In this document: positions 30,053-38,403 of the stretch, in pieces | Layout: each line of letters opens with the position of its first letter | Numbering within the stretch: the stretch's first letter is position 1 | Source: JAAFIP01 sp043774625 | GTDB taxonomy: Bacteria > Pseudomonadota > Gammaproteobacteria > Burkholderiales > Burkholderiaceae_C | Reading direction: 5' to 3' | NCBI GenBank assembly: GCA_043774625.1 | Contig: JAYVTG010000105.1 | Coordinates: forward strand, 1 to 43,683 | DNA: 43,683 bases | Made by a program: the position numbers and the translations under genes | Notes under the pieces: generated by a model | Databases searched by the model: none | Told to the model about the DNA's origin: nothing | What the model saw: the letters and a program-made list of their open reading frames with translations, nothing else

Positions 30053-32485
30053 ATGAATATTCTTTGTCTGGGTGGCGGCCCTTCGGGGTTGTACTTTGCG
30101 TTGCTGATGAAAAAGCAGCAACCCACGGCCCGCGTGGTGGTGGTAGAGCGCAACAAACCGTTTGACACCTTTGGCTGGGGTGTTGTGCTGTCTGACCAGA
30201 CCCTGGACAACCTGCGCTTGGCTGACCCACACTCTGCCCAGCGCATTGGCGATGCCTTTAACCACTGGGATGATGTGGAAGTGTTTTTCAAAGGCCGCAG
30301 CATCCGTTCAACCGGGCATGGCTTTTGCGGTATCGGGCGCAAGCATTTGCTGAGCATTTTGCAAGAGCGTTGCCAAGGGCTGGGGGTGGAGCTGGTTTTT
30401 GAGACAGATGTTGTTGACGACCAGGCTCTGGCTGCGCAATACGATGCAGACCTGGTGATTGCCTGCGACGGCCTGAACAGCCGTATTCGCACACGGTATG
30501 CAGCGACCTTTCAACCCGACATTGACCTGCGCCAATGCCGCTTTGTATGGCTGGGCACCCACAAGACCTTTGATGCATTTACCTTTGTGTTTGAAAAAAC
30601 CGAGCATGGCTGGTTTGCGGTGCATGCGTATAAATTTAACGAAGATACTTCTACCTTCATCGTCGAAACGCCCGAAGCCGTGTGGCAGGCACATGGCTTG
30701 GACAAGATGGAGCAGCATGAAGCCACCGCCTTTTGCGAAAACCTGTTTGCGCGCTATCTGGACGGCCATAAGCTGATGACCAATGCCGCGCATTTGCGTG
30801 GCTCGGCCAACTGGATTCGCTTTCCGCGTGTGGTGTGCAAAAACTGGGTGCACCATGAAGTCATCCAAGGCAAGTCTGTGCCCATTGTCTTGATGGGCGA
30901 CGCAGCGCATACAGCGCATTTTTCGATCGGCTCAGGCACCAAGCTGGCGCTGGAAGATGCAATTGACCTGGCGAACGCGTTTCAAATAGTTTTAACCGCT
31001 AAATCACCCAATAGCCAGCATGGAATATGCGTAAGCAGCTATGAATTTAATAGTAATGATGTTACCCGTATCTTGCAGGCTTATGAAGCGCGGCGCAGCG
31101 TGGAGGTGCTGAAAATTCAAAACGCGGCGCGCAATTCCACCGAATGGTTTGAGAATGTAGAACGCTACAGCCGCATGGAGGCCGAGCAGTTTTACTACAG
31201 CCTGCTGACCCGCAGTCAGCGCATCAGCCACGAGAACCTGCGAGTGCGCGACGCTGCGTGGCTGCAGGGTTACGAAGCCTGGCTCAGCGCCTCCACGGAC
31301 TCTGATCGAACGGGTGCTACACGTGCCGCACTGCCCATGCTCACACCACTGAGCGTGCGCGGCCTCACCCTGAAAAACCGCATCGTCGTCAGTCCCATGG
31401 CCATGTACAGCGCTGTCGATGGCGTGATGCAAGACTTTCATCTGGTGCATCTGGGTGCGCGTGCGTTGGGCGGTGCAGGGCTGGTGATGGTGGAGATGAC
31501 TTCGCCCACCGCCGAAGGCCGTATCACCCCTGGCTGCACCGCGCTATACAACGATGCGCAGCAAGCCGCTTTGCAACGTGTGGTGGCCTTTGTGCATGCC
31601 AACAGCAGCGCCAAGCTGGGTTTGCAAATGGGCCACAGTGGCCCCAAGGGTTCGACCCAACGGGGTTGGGACGCGACTGACGAGCCCTTGCCCAGCGGCA
31701 ATTGGCGCTTGATGGCGGCCAGCGCCATTGCCTACGGCGCACAAAACCAGATTCCGCTTGCCATGACGCAAGCTGACATGGACACGCTGACAGAGCAGTT
31801 TGTAGCTACTACAAGGCGTGCTGCAGCTGCCGGTGTGGATTGGCTGGAACTGCACTGCGCCCACGGCTACCTGCTGTCCAGCTTTATCTGCCCGCTCACC
31901 AACAACCGCGCCGATGCTTATGGTGGCCCTTTGCAAAACCGCTGCCGTTACCCGCTAGAAGTGTTCAAGGCCATGCGCGCCGTGTGGCCGCAAGACAAGC
32001 CCATGAGCGTGCGCATCTCCGCGCACGACTGGGCACCGGGCGGCAACACGGCGGACGATGCCGTGGCCATGGCACGCCTGTTCAAAGACGCAGGTGCAGA
32101 CTTTATGGACGTGTCCAGCGGGCAAACCACACGGGCGGCCAAGCCCGTGTATGGCCGTATGTACCAAACGCCGTTTGCTGACCGCATTCGCAACGAGGTG
32201 GGTATTCGCACCATTGCCGTTGGTGCCATTAGCGAGGCCGACCACGCCAACAGCATCATCGCTGCGGGCCGTGCAGACCTGTGCGCCATAGCGCGCCCGC
32301 ACCTGGCAGACCCGGCATGGACACTGCATGAGTCGGCCAAACTGCAAAGCACCGATGTCCAATGGCCACAACCTTATGAGAGTGGCCGCGATCAGTTGTA
32401 CAGAGATATTTTCAAGCAAAAAAACGCTGTAGCCAGCGTAGATATTGCGCAAGCAGCTATTAAAAAAATAGTAAATGAGGAATAA
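30053..32485 (+). CDS. 2-Aminobenzoyl-CoA monooxygenase/reductase-type flavoprotein (salicylyl-CoA 5-hydroxylase/oxidoreductase family)
   Basis: An 810-residue fusion. The N-terminal half is an FAD monooxygenase: MNILCLGGGPSGLYFALLM, IACDGLNSRIR, and GDAAHTAHFSIGSGTKLALEDAIDLA. From about residue 430 an old-yellow-enzyme domain follows: LTPLSVRGLTLKNRIVVSPMAMYS, LHCAHGYLLSSFICPLTNNRADAYGG. This architecture is that of 2-aminobenzoyl-CoA monooxygenase/reductase (Azoarcus evansii), which hydroxylates and reduces an aryl-CoA; databases also name the family bifunctional salicylyl-CoA 5-hydroxylase/oxidoreductase. Two copies of the dispersed element are translated: copy 9 as NSQHGICVSSYEFNSND in the monooxygenase part and copy 10 as the last residues. 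The ATG at 30053 is chosen over an upstream TTG. Confidence 0.9.
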   Translation: MNILCLGGGPSGLYFALLMKKQQPTARVVVVERNKPFDTFGWGVVLSDQTLDNLRLADPHSAQRIGDAFNHWDDVEVFFKGRSIRSTGHGFCGIGRKHLLSILQERCQGLGVELVFETDVVDDQALAAQYDADLVIACDGLNSRIRTRYAATFQPDIDLRQCRFVWLGTHKTFDAFTFVFEKTEHGWFAVHAYKFNEDTSTFIVETPEAVWQAHGLDKMEQHEATAFCENLFARYLDGHKLMTNAAHLRGSANWIRFPRVVCKNWVHHEVIQGKSVPIVLMGDAAHTAHFSIGSGTKLALEDAIDLANAFQIVLTAKSPNSQHGICVSSYEFNSNDVTRILQAYEARRSVEVLKIQNAARNSTEWFENVERYSRMEAEQFYYSLLTRSQRISHENLRVRDAAWLQGYEAWLSASTDSDRTGATRAALPMLTPLSVRGLTLKNRIVVSPMAMYSAVDGVMQDFHLVHLGARALGGAGLVMVEMTSPTAEGRITPGCTALYNDAQQAALQRVVAFVHANSSAKLGLQMGHSGPKGSTQRGWDATDEPLPSGNWRLMAASAIAYGAQNQIPLAMTQADMDTLTEQFVATTRRAAAAGVDWLELHCAHGYLLSSFICPLTNNRADAYGGPLQNRCRYPLEVFKAMRAVWPQDKPMSVRISAHDWAPGGNTADDAVAMARLFKDAGADFMDVSSGQTTRAAKPVYGRMYQTPFADRIRNEVGIRTIAVGAISEADHANSIIAAGRADLCAIARPHLADPAWTLHESAKLQSTDVQWPQPYESGRDQLYRDIFKQKNAVASVDIAQAAIKKIVNEE
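31014..31057 (+). repeat. Dispersed 44-bp element, copy 9 (in monooxygenase gene)
   Basis: GCCAGCATGGAATATGCGT, AAGCAGCTATGAAT, then TTAATAGTAAT. Sense to the gene but read in a frame shifted by one relative to copies 1, 5 and 10; still no stop codon. Confidence 0.92.
32432..32474 (+). repeat. Dispersed 44-bp element, copy 10 (3' end of monooxygenase gene)
   Basis: GCCAGCGTAGATATTGCGC, AAGCAGCTATTAAA, then AAAATAGTAA. It supplies the C-terminal ASVDIAQAAIKKIV of the upstream protein and ends at the ribosome-binding region of the MarR gene. Confidence 0.92.
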
Positions 32486-32489
32486 TGCC

Positions 32490-32975
32490 ATGGACCAGGA
32501 AGCCCGCGCCCATGCTGACCATGCCCAGGCCCTGCGCCTGTGGCTACGCATGCTCACCTGTACGCAGTTGATTGAAAAAAAATTACGCGGCGCACTGCGC
32601 GAACAGTTTGACACCACGCTACCGCGTTTTGACTTGATGGCGCAACTGGAGCGCGCACCCACTGGACTAAAGATGAACGAGCTGTCGCGCCGCATGATGG
32701 TGACGGGCGGCAACATCACCGGCATTACCGACCAACTGGTGGACGAAGGTTTGGTTGAGCGCGTGAGCGTGCAGAACGATCGCCGCGCTTTCCACATCAA
32801 GCTCACCACTGTGGGCCGCTCCAGCTTTACTGAGATGGCGCGCGCCCACGAAGAATGGATTGTGCAAGCCTTTGCAGACCTGACTGAGCGCGAGATGGTC
32901 AACCTGCACAAACTGCTGGGCCGCGTGAAAGAAGCTGCGCGCCGTGATGACCTGGCTAGTGCCATCCCCTCCTAG
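32490..32975 (+). CDS. MarR-family regulator of the aromatic operon
   Basis: A 161-residue MarR repressor. The winged helix-turn-helix runs from PRFDLMAQLERAPTGLKMNELSRRMMVTGGNITGITDQLVDEGLVERV to the wing SVQNDRRAFHIKLT with the conserved DxR. Flanking helices form the dimer. Such regulators are released by aryl-CoA or aromatic acids. The ATG at 32490 follows GAGGAA at good spacing, 4 bp after the previous stop; the longer frame from 32475 overlaps that gene. A palindrome upstream of the operon is a plausible binding site. Confidence 0.9.
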   Translation: MDQEARAHADHAQALRLWLRMLTCTQLIEKKLRGALREQFDTTLPRFDLMAQLERAPTGLKMNELSRRMMVTGGNITGITDQLVDEGLVERVSVQNDRRAFHIKLTTVGRSSFTEMARAHEEWIVQAFADLTEREMVNLHKLLGRVKEAARRDDLASAIPS

Positions 32976-32994
32976 TTTGAAACAAGACAACACC

Positions 32995-33849
32995 ATGAAA
33001 CACTATATCGGCCCCAGCAATCCCATGCGCAAGCAATTTCTTGCCCATGCTGCCCACACCGCCATGCATTTTGCATACGCCTTTGATGCAGGCGTGGCCA
33101 CCATCACACTGAACCGCCCTGAACGCAAGAACCCGTTGACGTTTGATTCTTACGCCGAACTGCGCGACTTGTTGTATGCACTGCGCTTTGCTACCGACGT
33201 GAAAGCCATTGTGCTGACCGGGGCGGGTGGCAATTTTTGCAGTGGCGGTGATGTGCACGAGATCATTGGCCCGCTGACCAAAATGAGCATGCCCGAAATG
33301 CTGGAATTCACACGCATGACCGGCGAGCTGGTAAAGAACATCAAGACCTGCCCCCAGCCGGTGATTGCTGCCATTGACGGTAGCTGCGCCGGTGCGGGTG
33401 CCATGCTGGCACTGGCTGCAGACCTGCGATTGGGCACACCACAGGCCAGGGTAGCCTACCTGTTCACACGCGTGGGTTTAGCGGGCGCAGATATGGGTGC
33501 CTGCGCTTTGCTGCCGCGCCTGATAGGCCAGGGCCGTGCGAGTGAATTGCTATTCTCGGGCCGCGCAATGACAGCCACCGAGGGGTTGGCGTGGGGCTTT
33601 TTTAACGCACTGCACGAAGGTGCCCAGGTGTTGCAGGCTGCGCAAGCCATGGCTAAAGACCTGGCCGATGGCCCCAGCTTTGCCCACAGCATGACCAAGA
33701 CCATGCTGCACCAGGAATGGGCCATGACGATTGACCAGGCCATTGAAGCCGAAGCGCAAGCGCAAGCCATTTGCATGCAAACGCAAGACTTCAAGCGGGC
33801 GTATGAGGCGTTTGCGGCCAAGCAAAAACCACAGTTTCAAGGGGACTGA
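32995..33849 (+). CDS. Enoyl-CoA hydratase family enzyme
   Basis: A 284-residue crotonase-family protein. Oxyanion-hole segments GAGGNFCSGGDVHEI and DGSCAGAGAMLALAADLRLG and the helix region VGLAGADMGACALLPRLIG are present. In the 2-aminobenzoyl-CoA pathway, a hydratase acts on the ring-reduced or ring-opened CoA thioester, and this gene is the candidate. The second catalytic position carries D (ADMG) rather than E. The ATG at 32995 is chosen; the longer frame starts inside the MarR gene. Next gene starts 2 bp after its stop. Confidence 0.9.
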   Translation: MKHYIGPSNPMRKQFLAHAAHTAMHFAYAFDAGVATITLNRPERKNPLTFDSYAELRDLLYALRFATDVKAIVLTGAGGNFCSGGDVHEIIGPLTKMSMPEMLEFTRMTGELVKNIKTCPQPVIAAIDGSCAGAGAMLALAADLRLGTPQARVAYLFTRVGLAGADMGACALLPRLIGQGRASELLFSGRAMTATEGLAWGFFNALHEGAQVLQAAQAMAKDLADGPSFAHSMTKTMLHQEWAMTIDQAIEAEAQAQAICMQTQDFKRAYEAFAAKQKPQFQGD

Positions 33850-33851
33850 GC

Positions 33852-35090
33852 ATGCGCGCCAGCACCTTACACCTGTCACTGCCTTTCTTTGACACGCGCC
33901 ACCAGAAAATAGGCAACTGCCTGGCCGACTGGTTGCCACAGCAGCAGGTAGACGAAACCAACGACCGCACCGCCTGCAAAGCCTGGGTGCGCCTGCTGGG
34001 TGACAACCAGTGGTTGCGCTACTGCGTGCCTGCTGGCCCCGGCGGTGCTTGGGGTGGTGCGTTAGAGCAACTGGATTCACGCGCCCTAGTGGTGCTGCGC
34101 GAAAACCTGGCCTACCATTCGCCGCTGGCCGACTTTGCATTTGCCATGCAAGGTTTGGGCAGTGGGCCCATTACGCTGGCCGGGTCACCCCACCTACAAG
34201 CAAAGTACCTGAGTGCTGTAGCACGTGGCAACATGATTGCCGCCTTTGCTTTAAGCGAGCCTGATGCGGGTAGCGACGCGGGTGCCATGACAACCACCGC
34301 AACTACAAACGCTATAAATTCAGTAGCTGCTCACGCATATAGTACGCTGGCTAGTGGCCGGCATACCTATCAAATAGATGGTTGTAAGACCTGGATCAGC
34401 AATGGCGGCATGGCAGACTTTTATGTGGTGTTTGCCAAGACTGCCCCTGAATTGGGCACACGCGGCATCAGTGCATTTGTAGTTGATGCGGGTACGCCAG
34501 GGCTGGACGCTAGCGAGCACATCGCCGTCATGGCTCCGCACCCACTGGCCACGTTGCGCTTTAACCAGTGTGCCGTGCCAGCCACGCATTTGTTGGGCAC
34601 AGAAAACCAGGGCTTCAAGCTGGCCATGCAAACGCTGGACATCTTTCGCGCATCGGTCGCTGCTGCCGCATTGGGTTTTGCCAGGCGCGCGCTGGACGAG
34701 GCTGTGCACTACGCTGTGCACCGAAAAATGTTCAAGCAAACCCTGGCTGACTTTCAGTTGACCCAAGCCAAGTTCGGAGAGATGGCAGCGCTGATTGATG
34801 CTGCAGCCTTGCTCACTTACCGCGCCGCGTGGCTGCGTGACGTAGCGCTGCCAACGGGCACCGCCAGCCGCGCGCAATACACCACTGCAGCGGCCATGGC
34901 CAAGATGACAGCCACCGAGAACGCCAGCCGCGTGATCGACATGGCGCTGCAAATGCACGGCGGCATGGGCGTAAAGGTGGGCACACGCATTGAAAGCCTG
35001 TACCGCGATATTCGGGCGCTGCGCATTTACGAAGGCGCGACCGAGGTGCAGCAGCTCATCATTGGCAAGTCGGTATTGAACCCGGCGTAG
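33852..35090 (+). CDS. Acyl-CoA dehydrogenase with repeat insertion
   Basis: A 412-residue acyl-CoA dehydrogenase: ALSEPDAGSDAGAMTT (FAD/substrate loop), CKTWISNGGMADFYVVFAKT, MHGGMGVKVGTRIESLYRDIRALRIYEGATEVQQLIIGKSVL at the C-terminus. The catalytic base in the last block reads YEGATE. Between GAMTTTAT and YQIDGCKTWISNG, where the family has a short surface loop, copy 11 of the dispersed element adds NAINSVAAHAYSTLASG. The gene starts 2 bp after the hydratase stop. In this cluster it would oxidise a ring-derived CoA ester. Confidence 0.92.
   Translation: MRASTLHLSLPFFDTRHQKIGNCLADWLPQQQVDETNDRTACKAWVRLLGDNQWLRYCVPAGPGGAWGGALEQLDSRALVVLRENLAYHSPLADFAFAMQGLGSGPITLAGSPHLQAKYLSAVARGNMIAAFALSEPDAGSDAGAMTTTATTNAINSVAAHAYSTLASGRHTYQIDGCKTWISNGGMADFYVVFAKTAPELGTRGISAFVVDAGTPGLDASEHIAVMAPHPLATLRFNQCAVPATHLLGTENQGFKLAMQTLDIFRASVAAAALGFARRALDEAVHYAVHRKMFKQTLADFQLTQAKFGEMAALIDAAALLTYRAAWLRDVALPTGTASRAQYTTAAAMAKMTATENASRVIDMALQMHGGMGVKVGTRIESLYRDIRALRIYEGATEVQQLIIGKSVLNPA
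34311..34351 (-). repeat. Dispersed 44-bp element, copy 11 (in acyl-CoA dehydrogenase gene)
   Basis: On the minus strand: GCCAGCGTACTATATGCGT, GAGCAGCTACTGAA, then TTTATAGC, preceded by GCCACTA as in copy 6. Antisense to the gene; frame kept, giving AAHAYSTLASG, nearly the same peptide as in SrkA (AACAYSTLASG). Confidence 0.9.
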
Positions 35091-35104
35091 CGCAGGCCTA
35101 GACC

Positions 35105-36766
35105 ATGATGACAAATGCGCACAACTCCAGCGTGCCAAGTGCCCAAACGGATCGCTTCGTATATGACCGCCTGCCACCGCCTGCGCTGTTGCCGCGCATG
35201 CATTACGATCTGCCCGAACTGCAAATTCCGGCTCAAGCCAACCTGGTGGTGGAACTGCTGGACAAAGCAGTCAGCGAGAAAGGCTTTGCCGACTTACCCA
35301 TGCTGCGCTCGCCCGCCATCACCCTGCGCTATGCAGATGCGAAAGCGCGCGTAGATCGCATCTGCCAGGTGCTGACCGAAGACTTGGGGTTGGTGCCCGG
35401 CAACCGCGTTCTGCTGCGCGGCAGCAACTCTATTGACCTGGCTCTGGCGTGGTTGGCCGTTATCAAAGCCGGGCTAGTCGCCGTAGCCACCATGCCGCTG
35501 CTACGTGCCAAAGAGCTGGGCGAGATCATCGCTATATCGCAACCCAGTGTCGCGTTGTGTGACGCAAAACTGCTGGACGAATTGCATGTTGCGCATGCAG
35601 CAAACCCGGTGATGCAGGGCATCATTCCCTTCAACCTGATGAATACGCCCGGCAGCTTGGCCGTGCGCGCTGTTAGCAAAAGCGGTATGTGTGCAGCCTG
35701 CCCGACCAGTGCAGACGATATGGCGTTATTGGCCTTTACCTCTGGCACTACGGGCAAACCCAAGGCCGCCGTACACACCCACCGCGACGTATTGGCCGCC
35801 TGCGCTGCCTGGCCACGCTCGGTACTCAAAATTCAAAGCAGTGACATCGTCATCGGCTCGCCACCATTGGCCTTTACTTTTGGCTTGGGTGGTTTGCTAC
35901 TGTTTCCAATGGCGTATGGTGCGTCGGTGTACTTTCATGATGCGCCCTTCACCCCTGAGCTTAAAGTGCACACCATCAACCAGGTGGGCGCCACCCTCGT
36001 CGTGTCTGCGCCCACTTTTTACCGCCAAATGGCACCGTTTGCCAAAGCCCTGGGGGTGCCCACTCTGCGCCAATCTGTCAGTGCAGGCGAAGGCCTGCCC
36101 GACGCCACGCGAACGGTTTGGCGCGAGGCTACGGGTCTGGAAATGGTAGACGGTATTGGCGCGACTGAAATGTTCCACATCTTTATCTCCAGCGCTGGCG
36201 CTGATGTGCGGCGCGGTGCGATTGGCAAGGCGGTACCAGGCTACAGCGCGCGCGTGGTTGACGACTGCGGCCTTGAGCTGCCACACGGCAGCGTAGGCAA
36301 GCTGGCCGTGACTGGCCCTACGGGCTGTAAATATCTGGACGACCCCCGGCAGGCCAACTACGTGAAAGCCGGTTGGAACTACCCTGGCGATACTTTTGTA
36401 CAAGATGCAGACGGGTATTTTTTCTATCAGGGGCGTGCAGACGACATGATCATCAGCGTGGGCTACAACATTGGTGGGCTCGAGATTGAAGACTGCCTGC
36501 TCAAACACCCGGCGGTGGCGGAGTGTGGCGTTGTAGGCAAGCCCGACTATGAACGCGGCATGATCGTCAAGGCTTTTGTGGTCTTGAAACCGCTTGCGAC
36601 AAGTGGGCAAGGAGCTGATTTGGCGCAGATGACACGCATATTGCAAGAGCATGTCAAAGCGAACCTGGCACCGTACAAGTACCCTCGCGAGATTGAATTC
36701 TTAAGCGTCTTGCCTCGCACAGAAAACGGCAAGCTGCAACGCTTCAAACTTAGACACAGCTCATAA
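35105..36766 (+). CDS. 2-Aminobenzoate/benzoate-CoA ligase family protein
   Basis: A 553-residue AMP-forming acyl-CoA synthetase of the benzoate-CoA ligase group. The phosphate-binding loop FTSGTTGKPKAAVHTHRD, the DGIGATEMFHIFISS block that shapes the aryl pocket, the adenylate motif YFFYQGRADDMIISVGYNIGGLEIE and the catalytic lysine region PRTENGKLQRFKLR are all intact. It activates the aromatic acid with CoA, the entry step of the operon. Similarity is closest to 2-aminobenzoate-CoA ligases as far as can be judged by eye, in line with the monooxygenase/reductase gene. Starts 14 bp after the dehydrogenase gene. Confidence 0.9.
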   Translation: MMTNAHNSSVPSAQTDRFVYDRLPPPALLPRMHYDLPELQIPAQANLVVELLDKAVSEKGFADLPMLRSPAITLRYADAKARVDRICQVLTEDLGLVPGNRVLLRGSNSIDLALAWLAVIKAGLVAVATMPLLRAKELGEIIAISQPSVALCDAKLLDELHVAHAANPVMQGIIPFNLMNTPGSLAVRAVSKSGMCAACPTSADDMALLAFTSGTTGKPKAAVHTHRDVLAACAAWPRSVLKIQSSDIVIGSPPLAFTFGLGGLLLFPMAYGASVYFHDAPFTPELKVHTINQVGATLVVSAPTFYRQMAPFAKALGVPTLRQSVSAGEGLPDATRTVWREATGLEMVDGIGATEMFHIFISSAGADVRRGAIGKAVPGYSARVVDDCGLELPHGSVGKLAVTGPTGCKYLDDPRQANYVKAGWNYPGDTFVQDADGYFFYQGRADDMIISVGYNIGGLEIEDCLLKHPAVAECGVVGKPDYERGMIVKAFVVLKPLATSGQGADLAQMTRILQEHVKANLAPYKYPREIEFLSVLPRTENGKLQRFKLRHSS

Positions 36767-36784
36767 AACGATTAGAGACCGACG

Positions 36785-37180
36785 ATGCTGAAACGTTTGC
36801 AACCACCCGCCTGGGCTGAACCCAAAGGCTACGCCAATGGCATGGCCGCACGCGGTACCTTGATTTTTGTAGGTGGGCAGATTGGCTGGGATGCGCAGCA
36901 GCAGTTTCAAACTGACGACTTTATTGCCCAGTGCGCGCAAACTCTGCGCAATGTTTTGTCTGTTCTGCAGCAAGCGGCCGCAGGGCCTGAACACATGGTA
37001 CGTATGACCTGGTACGTGACCGATCGCGCAGAGTACAACATACGGTTGAAAGAATTGGGCGATGTCTACCGCAAGGTAATGGGCAAACACTTTCCAGCCA
37101 TGACCTGCGTAGAAGTTTCAGGTTTGATGGAACCACGGGCCAAAGTGGAGATTGAGGTCACTGCTGTGTTACCTGACTAA
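36785..37180 (+). CDS. RidA family enamine/imine deaminase
   Basis: A 131-residue RidA (YjgF) family protein. FVGGQIGWDAQ near residue 30, FIAQCAQTLRNVLSVLQQAAAGPEHMVRMTWYVTD and the active-site arginine region GLMEPRAKVEIEVTAVL are conserved. RidA proteins hydrolyse enamines and imines to ketones and ammonia. In an operon for an amino-substituted aryl-CoA this fits removal of the amino group after dearomatisation, which supports 2-aminobenzoate over salicylate as substrate. It is the last gene before a strong terminator. Confidence 0.9.
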   Translation: MLKRLQPPAWAEPKGYANGMAARGTLIFVGGQIGWDAQQQFQTDDFIAQCAQTLRNVLSVLQQAAAGPEHMVRMTWYVTDRAEYNIRLKELGDVYRKVMGKHFPAMTCVEVSGLMEPRAKVEIEVTAVLPD

Positions 37181-37182
37181 AC

Positions 37183-37212
37183 AAAAAGGGTGCCGAAGCA
37201 CCCCTTTTTTTG
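37183..37212 (+). terminator. Rho-independent terminator of the aromatic operon
   Basis: AAAAAGGGTGC, loop CGAA, GCACCCCTTTTTTT: stem with tetraloop and long T-tract, 2 bp after the ridA-like stop codon. Confidence 0.92.
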
Positions 37213-37236
37213 GTTTGACCATCAAATACGGCTGTT

Positions 37237-37280
37237 GCCAGCGTATTTATTGCGTAAGCAGCTATTAAATATGTAGCAAT
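37237..37280 (+). repeat. Dispersed 44-bp element, copy 12
   Basis: GCCAGCGTATTTATTGCGT, AAGCAGCTATTAAA, then TATGTAGCAAT, preceded by ATCAAATACGGCTGTT as in copy 7. Touches the stop codon of the OmpA-type gene on the other strand. Confidence 0.93.
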
Positions 37281-38392
37281 TACTTAACAATACCAGTGAC
37301 TTCGATCGTCACACGGCGGTCTGGCTGCAAGCAAGCAATGAGTTGTGCGCGCGGCAGTTTGTCAGAGCAACTGGTTGTTACTGGCTGATTCTTGCCTTTG
37401 CCAATAGCCTCTACCCGGGTAGCTTTGACACCCATACCGTCAAGCAACTGCCTGACTGTGGCTGCACGATTGGCAGACAGTGGGTCGTTGTAGCTATCAG
37501 AACCCAGACGGTCCGTGTGACCTACGATAGTCATGGTGTTGACGGTCTGGTATGACTTCAAGCGCTGAGCAATAGCCACTAAACGCTCTTTACCAGATGG
37601 CAGCATTTCGTCACGCCCAGACTTGTCAAAATTGAACAAGGTATCAGCCAACAAAATAAAGCTTTCTTTGGTAATGACGGGAGCAGCAACGGGTGCAGCG
37701 GGTGCAACTGCGGCTGGAGCGACTACTGCTGGCGCAGCCGCAGGAGCTACAGCTCTTGCTACCGCCGGTGCAGCGCAACTGGCAGCCTCTTGGCCAGCGC
37801 GGCGAATGCCATCTTCTGCCATCATCACGTGTGGTGTAGCAGCGCGCCAACCCGTTTGCTCTTGTGCATGGCCTGCACGCACCAAACGCACTTCAGAACA
37901 GGCGACGGTACGGGCATTGCATGCCAGAGTAGCGTCGTTGTCTTTGAACTTGGACAAAGAAGCCCACAGGTCGTCACGCAAACGGGTACTGCGCGCTACG
38001 TGAACGGTGTCGTAACCCACTTTGGCGGTTTTGTTTGCCTCAAGCGCCTGAATGATTTTCTGCGACTCGGTCATCGACTCTTCGATGTAGCCAGTGCGGT
38101 CATTCTCGTGGTATTGCGTCTTGGCTGTATCCAGCCAGCACTGTGCTTTAGCCAATGGGTAGTAGTTTTGTGCAACGCCAGCTTCGCTCAGCTTGCGCAG
38201 GCGCTCTTGCAACGCATCTAGTGTTTTGCGGTCAGCCAGTACAGGTGCTTCGGTGATGCGGGCTTGTTGTGGATTCAAGCCTGTATTTTGCGCAGCAGGC
38301 CCAGGAAGCTCTTTTTTGCCAGAAGACGCGCAGCCGATAAGGGCGAGCGACACTACGAGCATAGAAACGGCGGTGTATATAGAATTTTTCAT
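37280..38392 (-). CDS. OmpA-family lipoprotein
   Basis: A 370-residue outer-membrane lipoprotein. The signal peptide ends in a lipobox (SLALIGC, Cys about 21). Residues 40-200 form a helical DUF4398-like domain with lysine-rich segments, followed by an Ala/Pro/Val linker (APAVARAVAPAAAPAVVAPAA) that can span to the cell wall, and a C-terminal OmpA domain with TLFNFDKSGRDEML, IVGHTDRLGSDSYNDPLSANRAATVRQLL and RVEAIGKGKNQPVT, which binds peptidoglycan. The ATG at 38392 follows the stop of the barrel gene by 11 bp. It closes a three-gene surface operon. Confidence 0.9.
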   Translation of the reverse strand: MKNSIYTAVSMLVVSLALIGCASSGKKELPGPAAQNTGLNPQQARITEAPVLADRKTLDALQERLRKLSEAGVAQNYYPLAKAQCWLDTAKTQYHENDRTGYIEESMTESQKIIQALEANKTAKVGYDTVHVARSTRLRDDLWASLSKFKDNDATLACNARTVACSEVRLVRAGHAQEQTGWRAATPHVMMAEDGIRRAGQEAASCAAPAVARAVAPAAAPAVVAPAAVAPAAPVAAPVITKESFILLADTLFNFDKSGRDEMLPSGKERLVAIAQRLKSYQTVNTMTIVGHTDRLGSDSYNDPLSANRAATVRQLLDGMGVKATRVEAIGKGKNQPVTTSCSDKLPRAQLIACLQPDRRVTIEVTGIVK

Positions 38393-38403
38393 GTCAAACC
38401 TCA

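Noticed and set aside
31955..32965. 336-codon minus-strand frame opposite the monooxygenase and MarR genes
   Set aside because: Ser/Arg-rich shadow frame of two well supported plus-strand genes.
34320..35177. 285-codon minus-strand frame opposite the acyl-CoA dehydrogenase
   Set aside because: Shadow frame; Gln/His/Arg-rich and no family match, while the sense frame is a clear acyl-CoA dehydrogenase.
9768..37280. The twelve dispersed repeats as a CRISPR array
   Set aside because: Copies are kilobases apart, in both orientations, and often within genes; there are no regular spacers and no cas genes.
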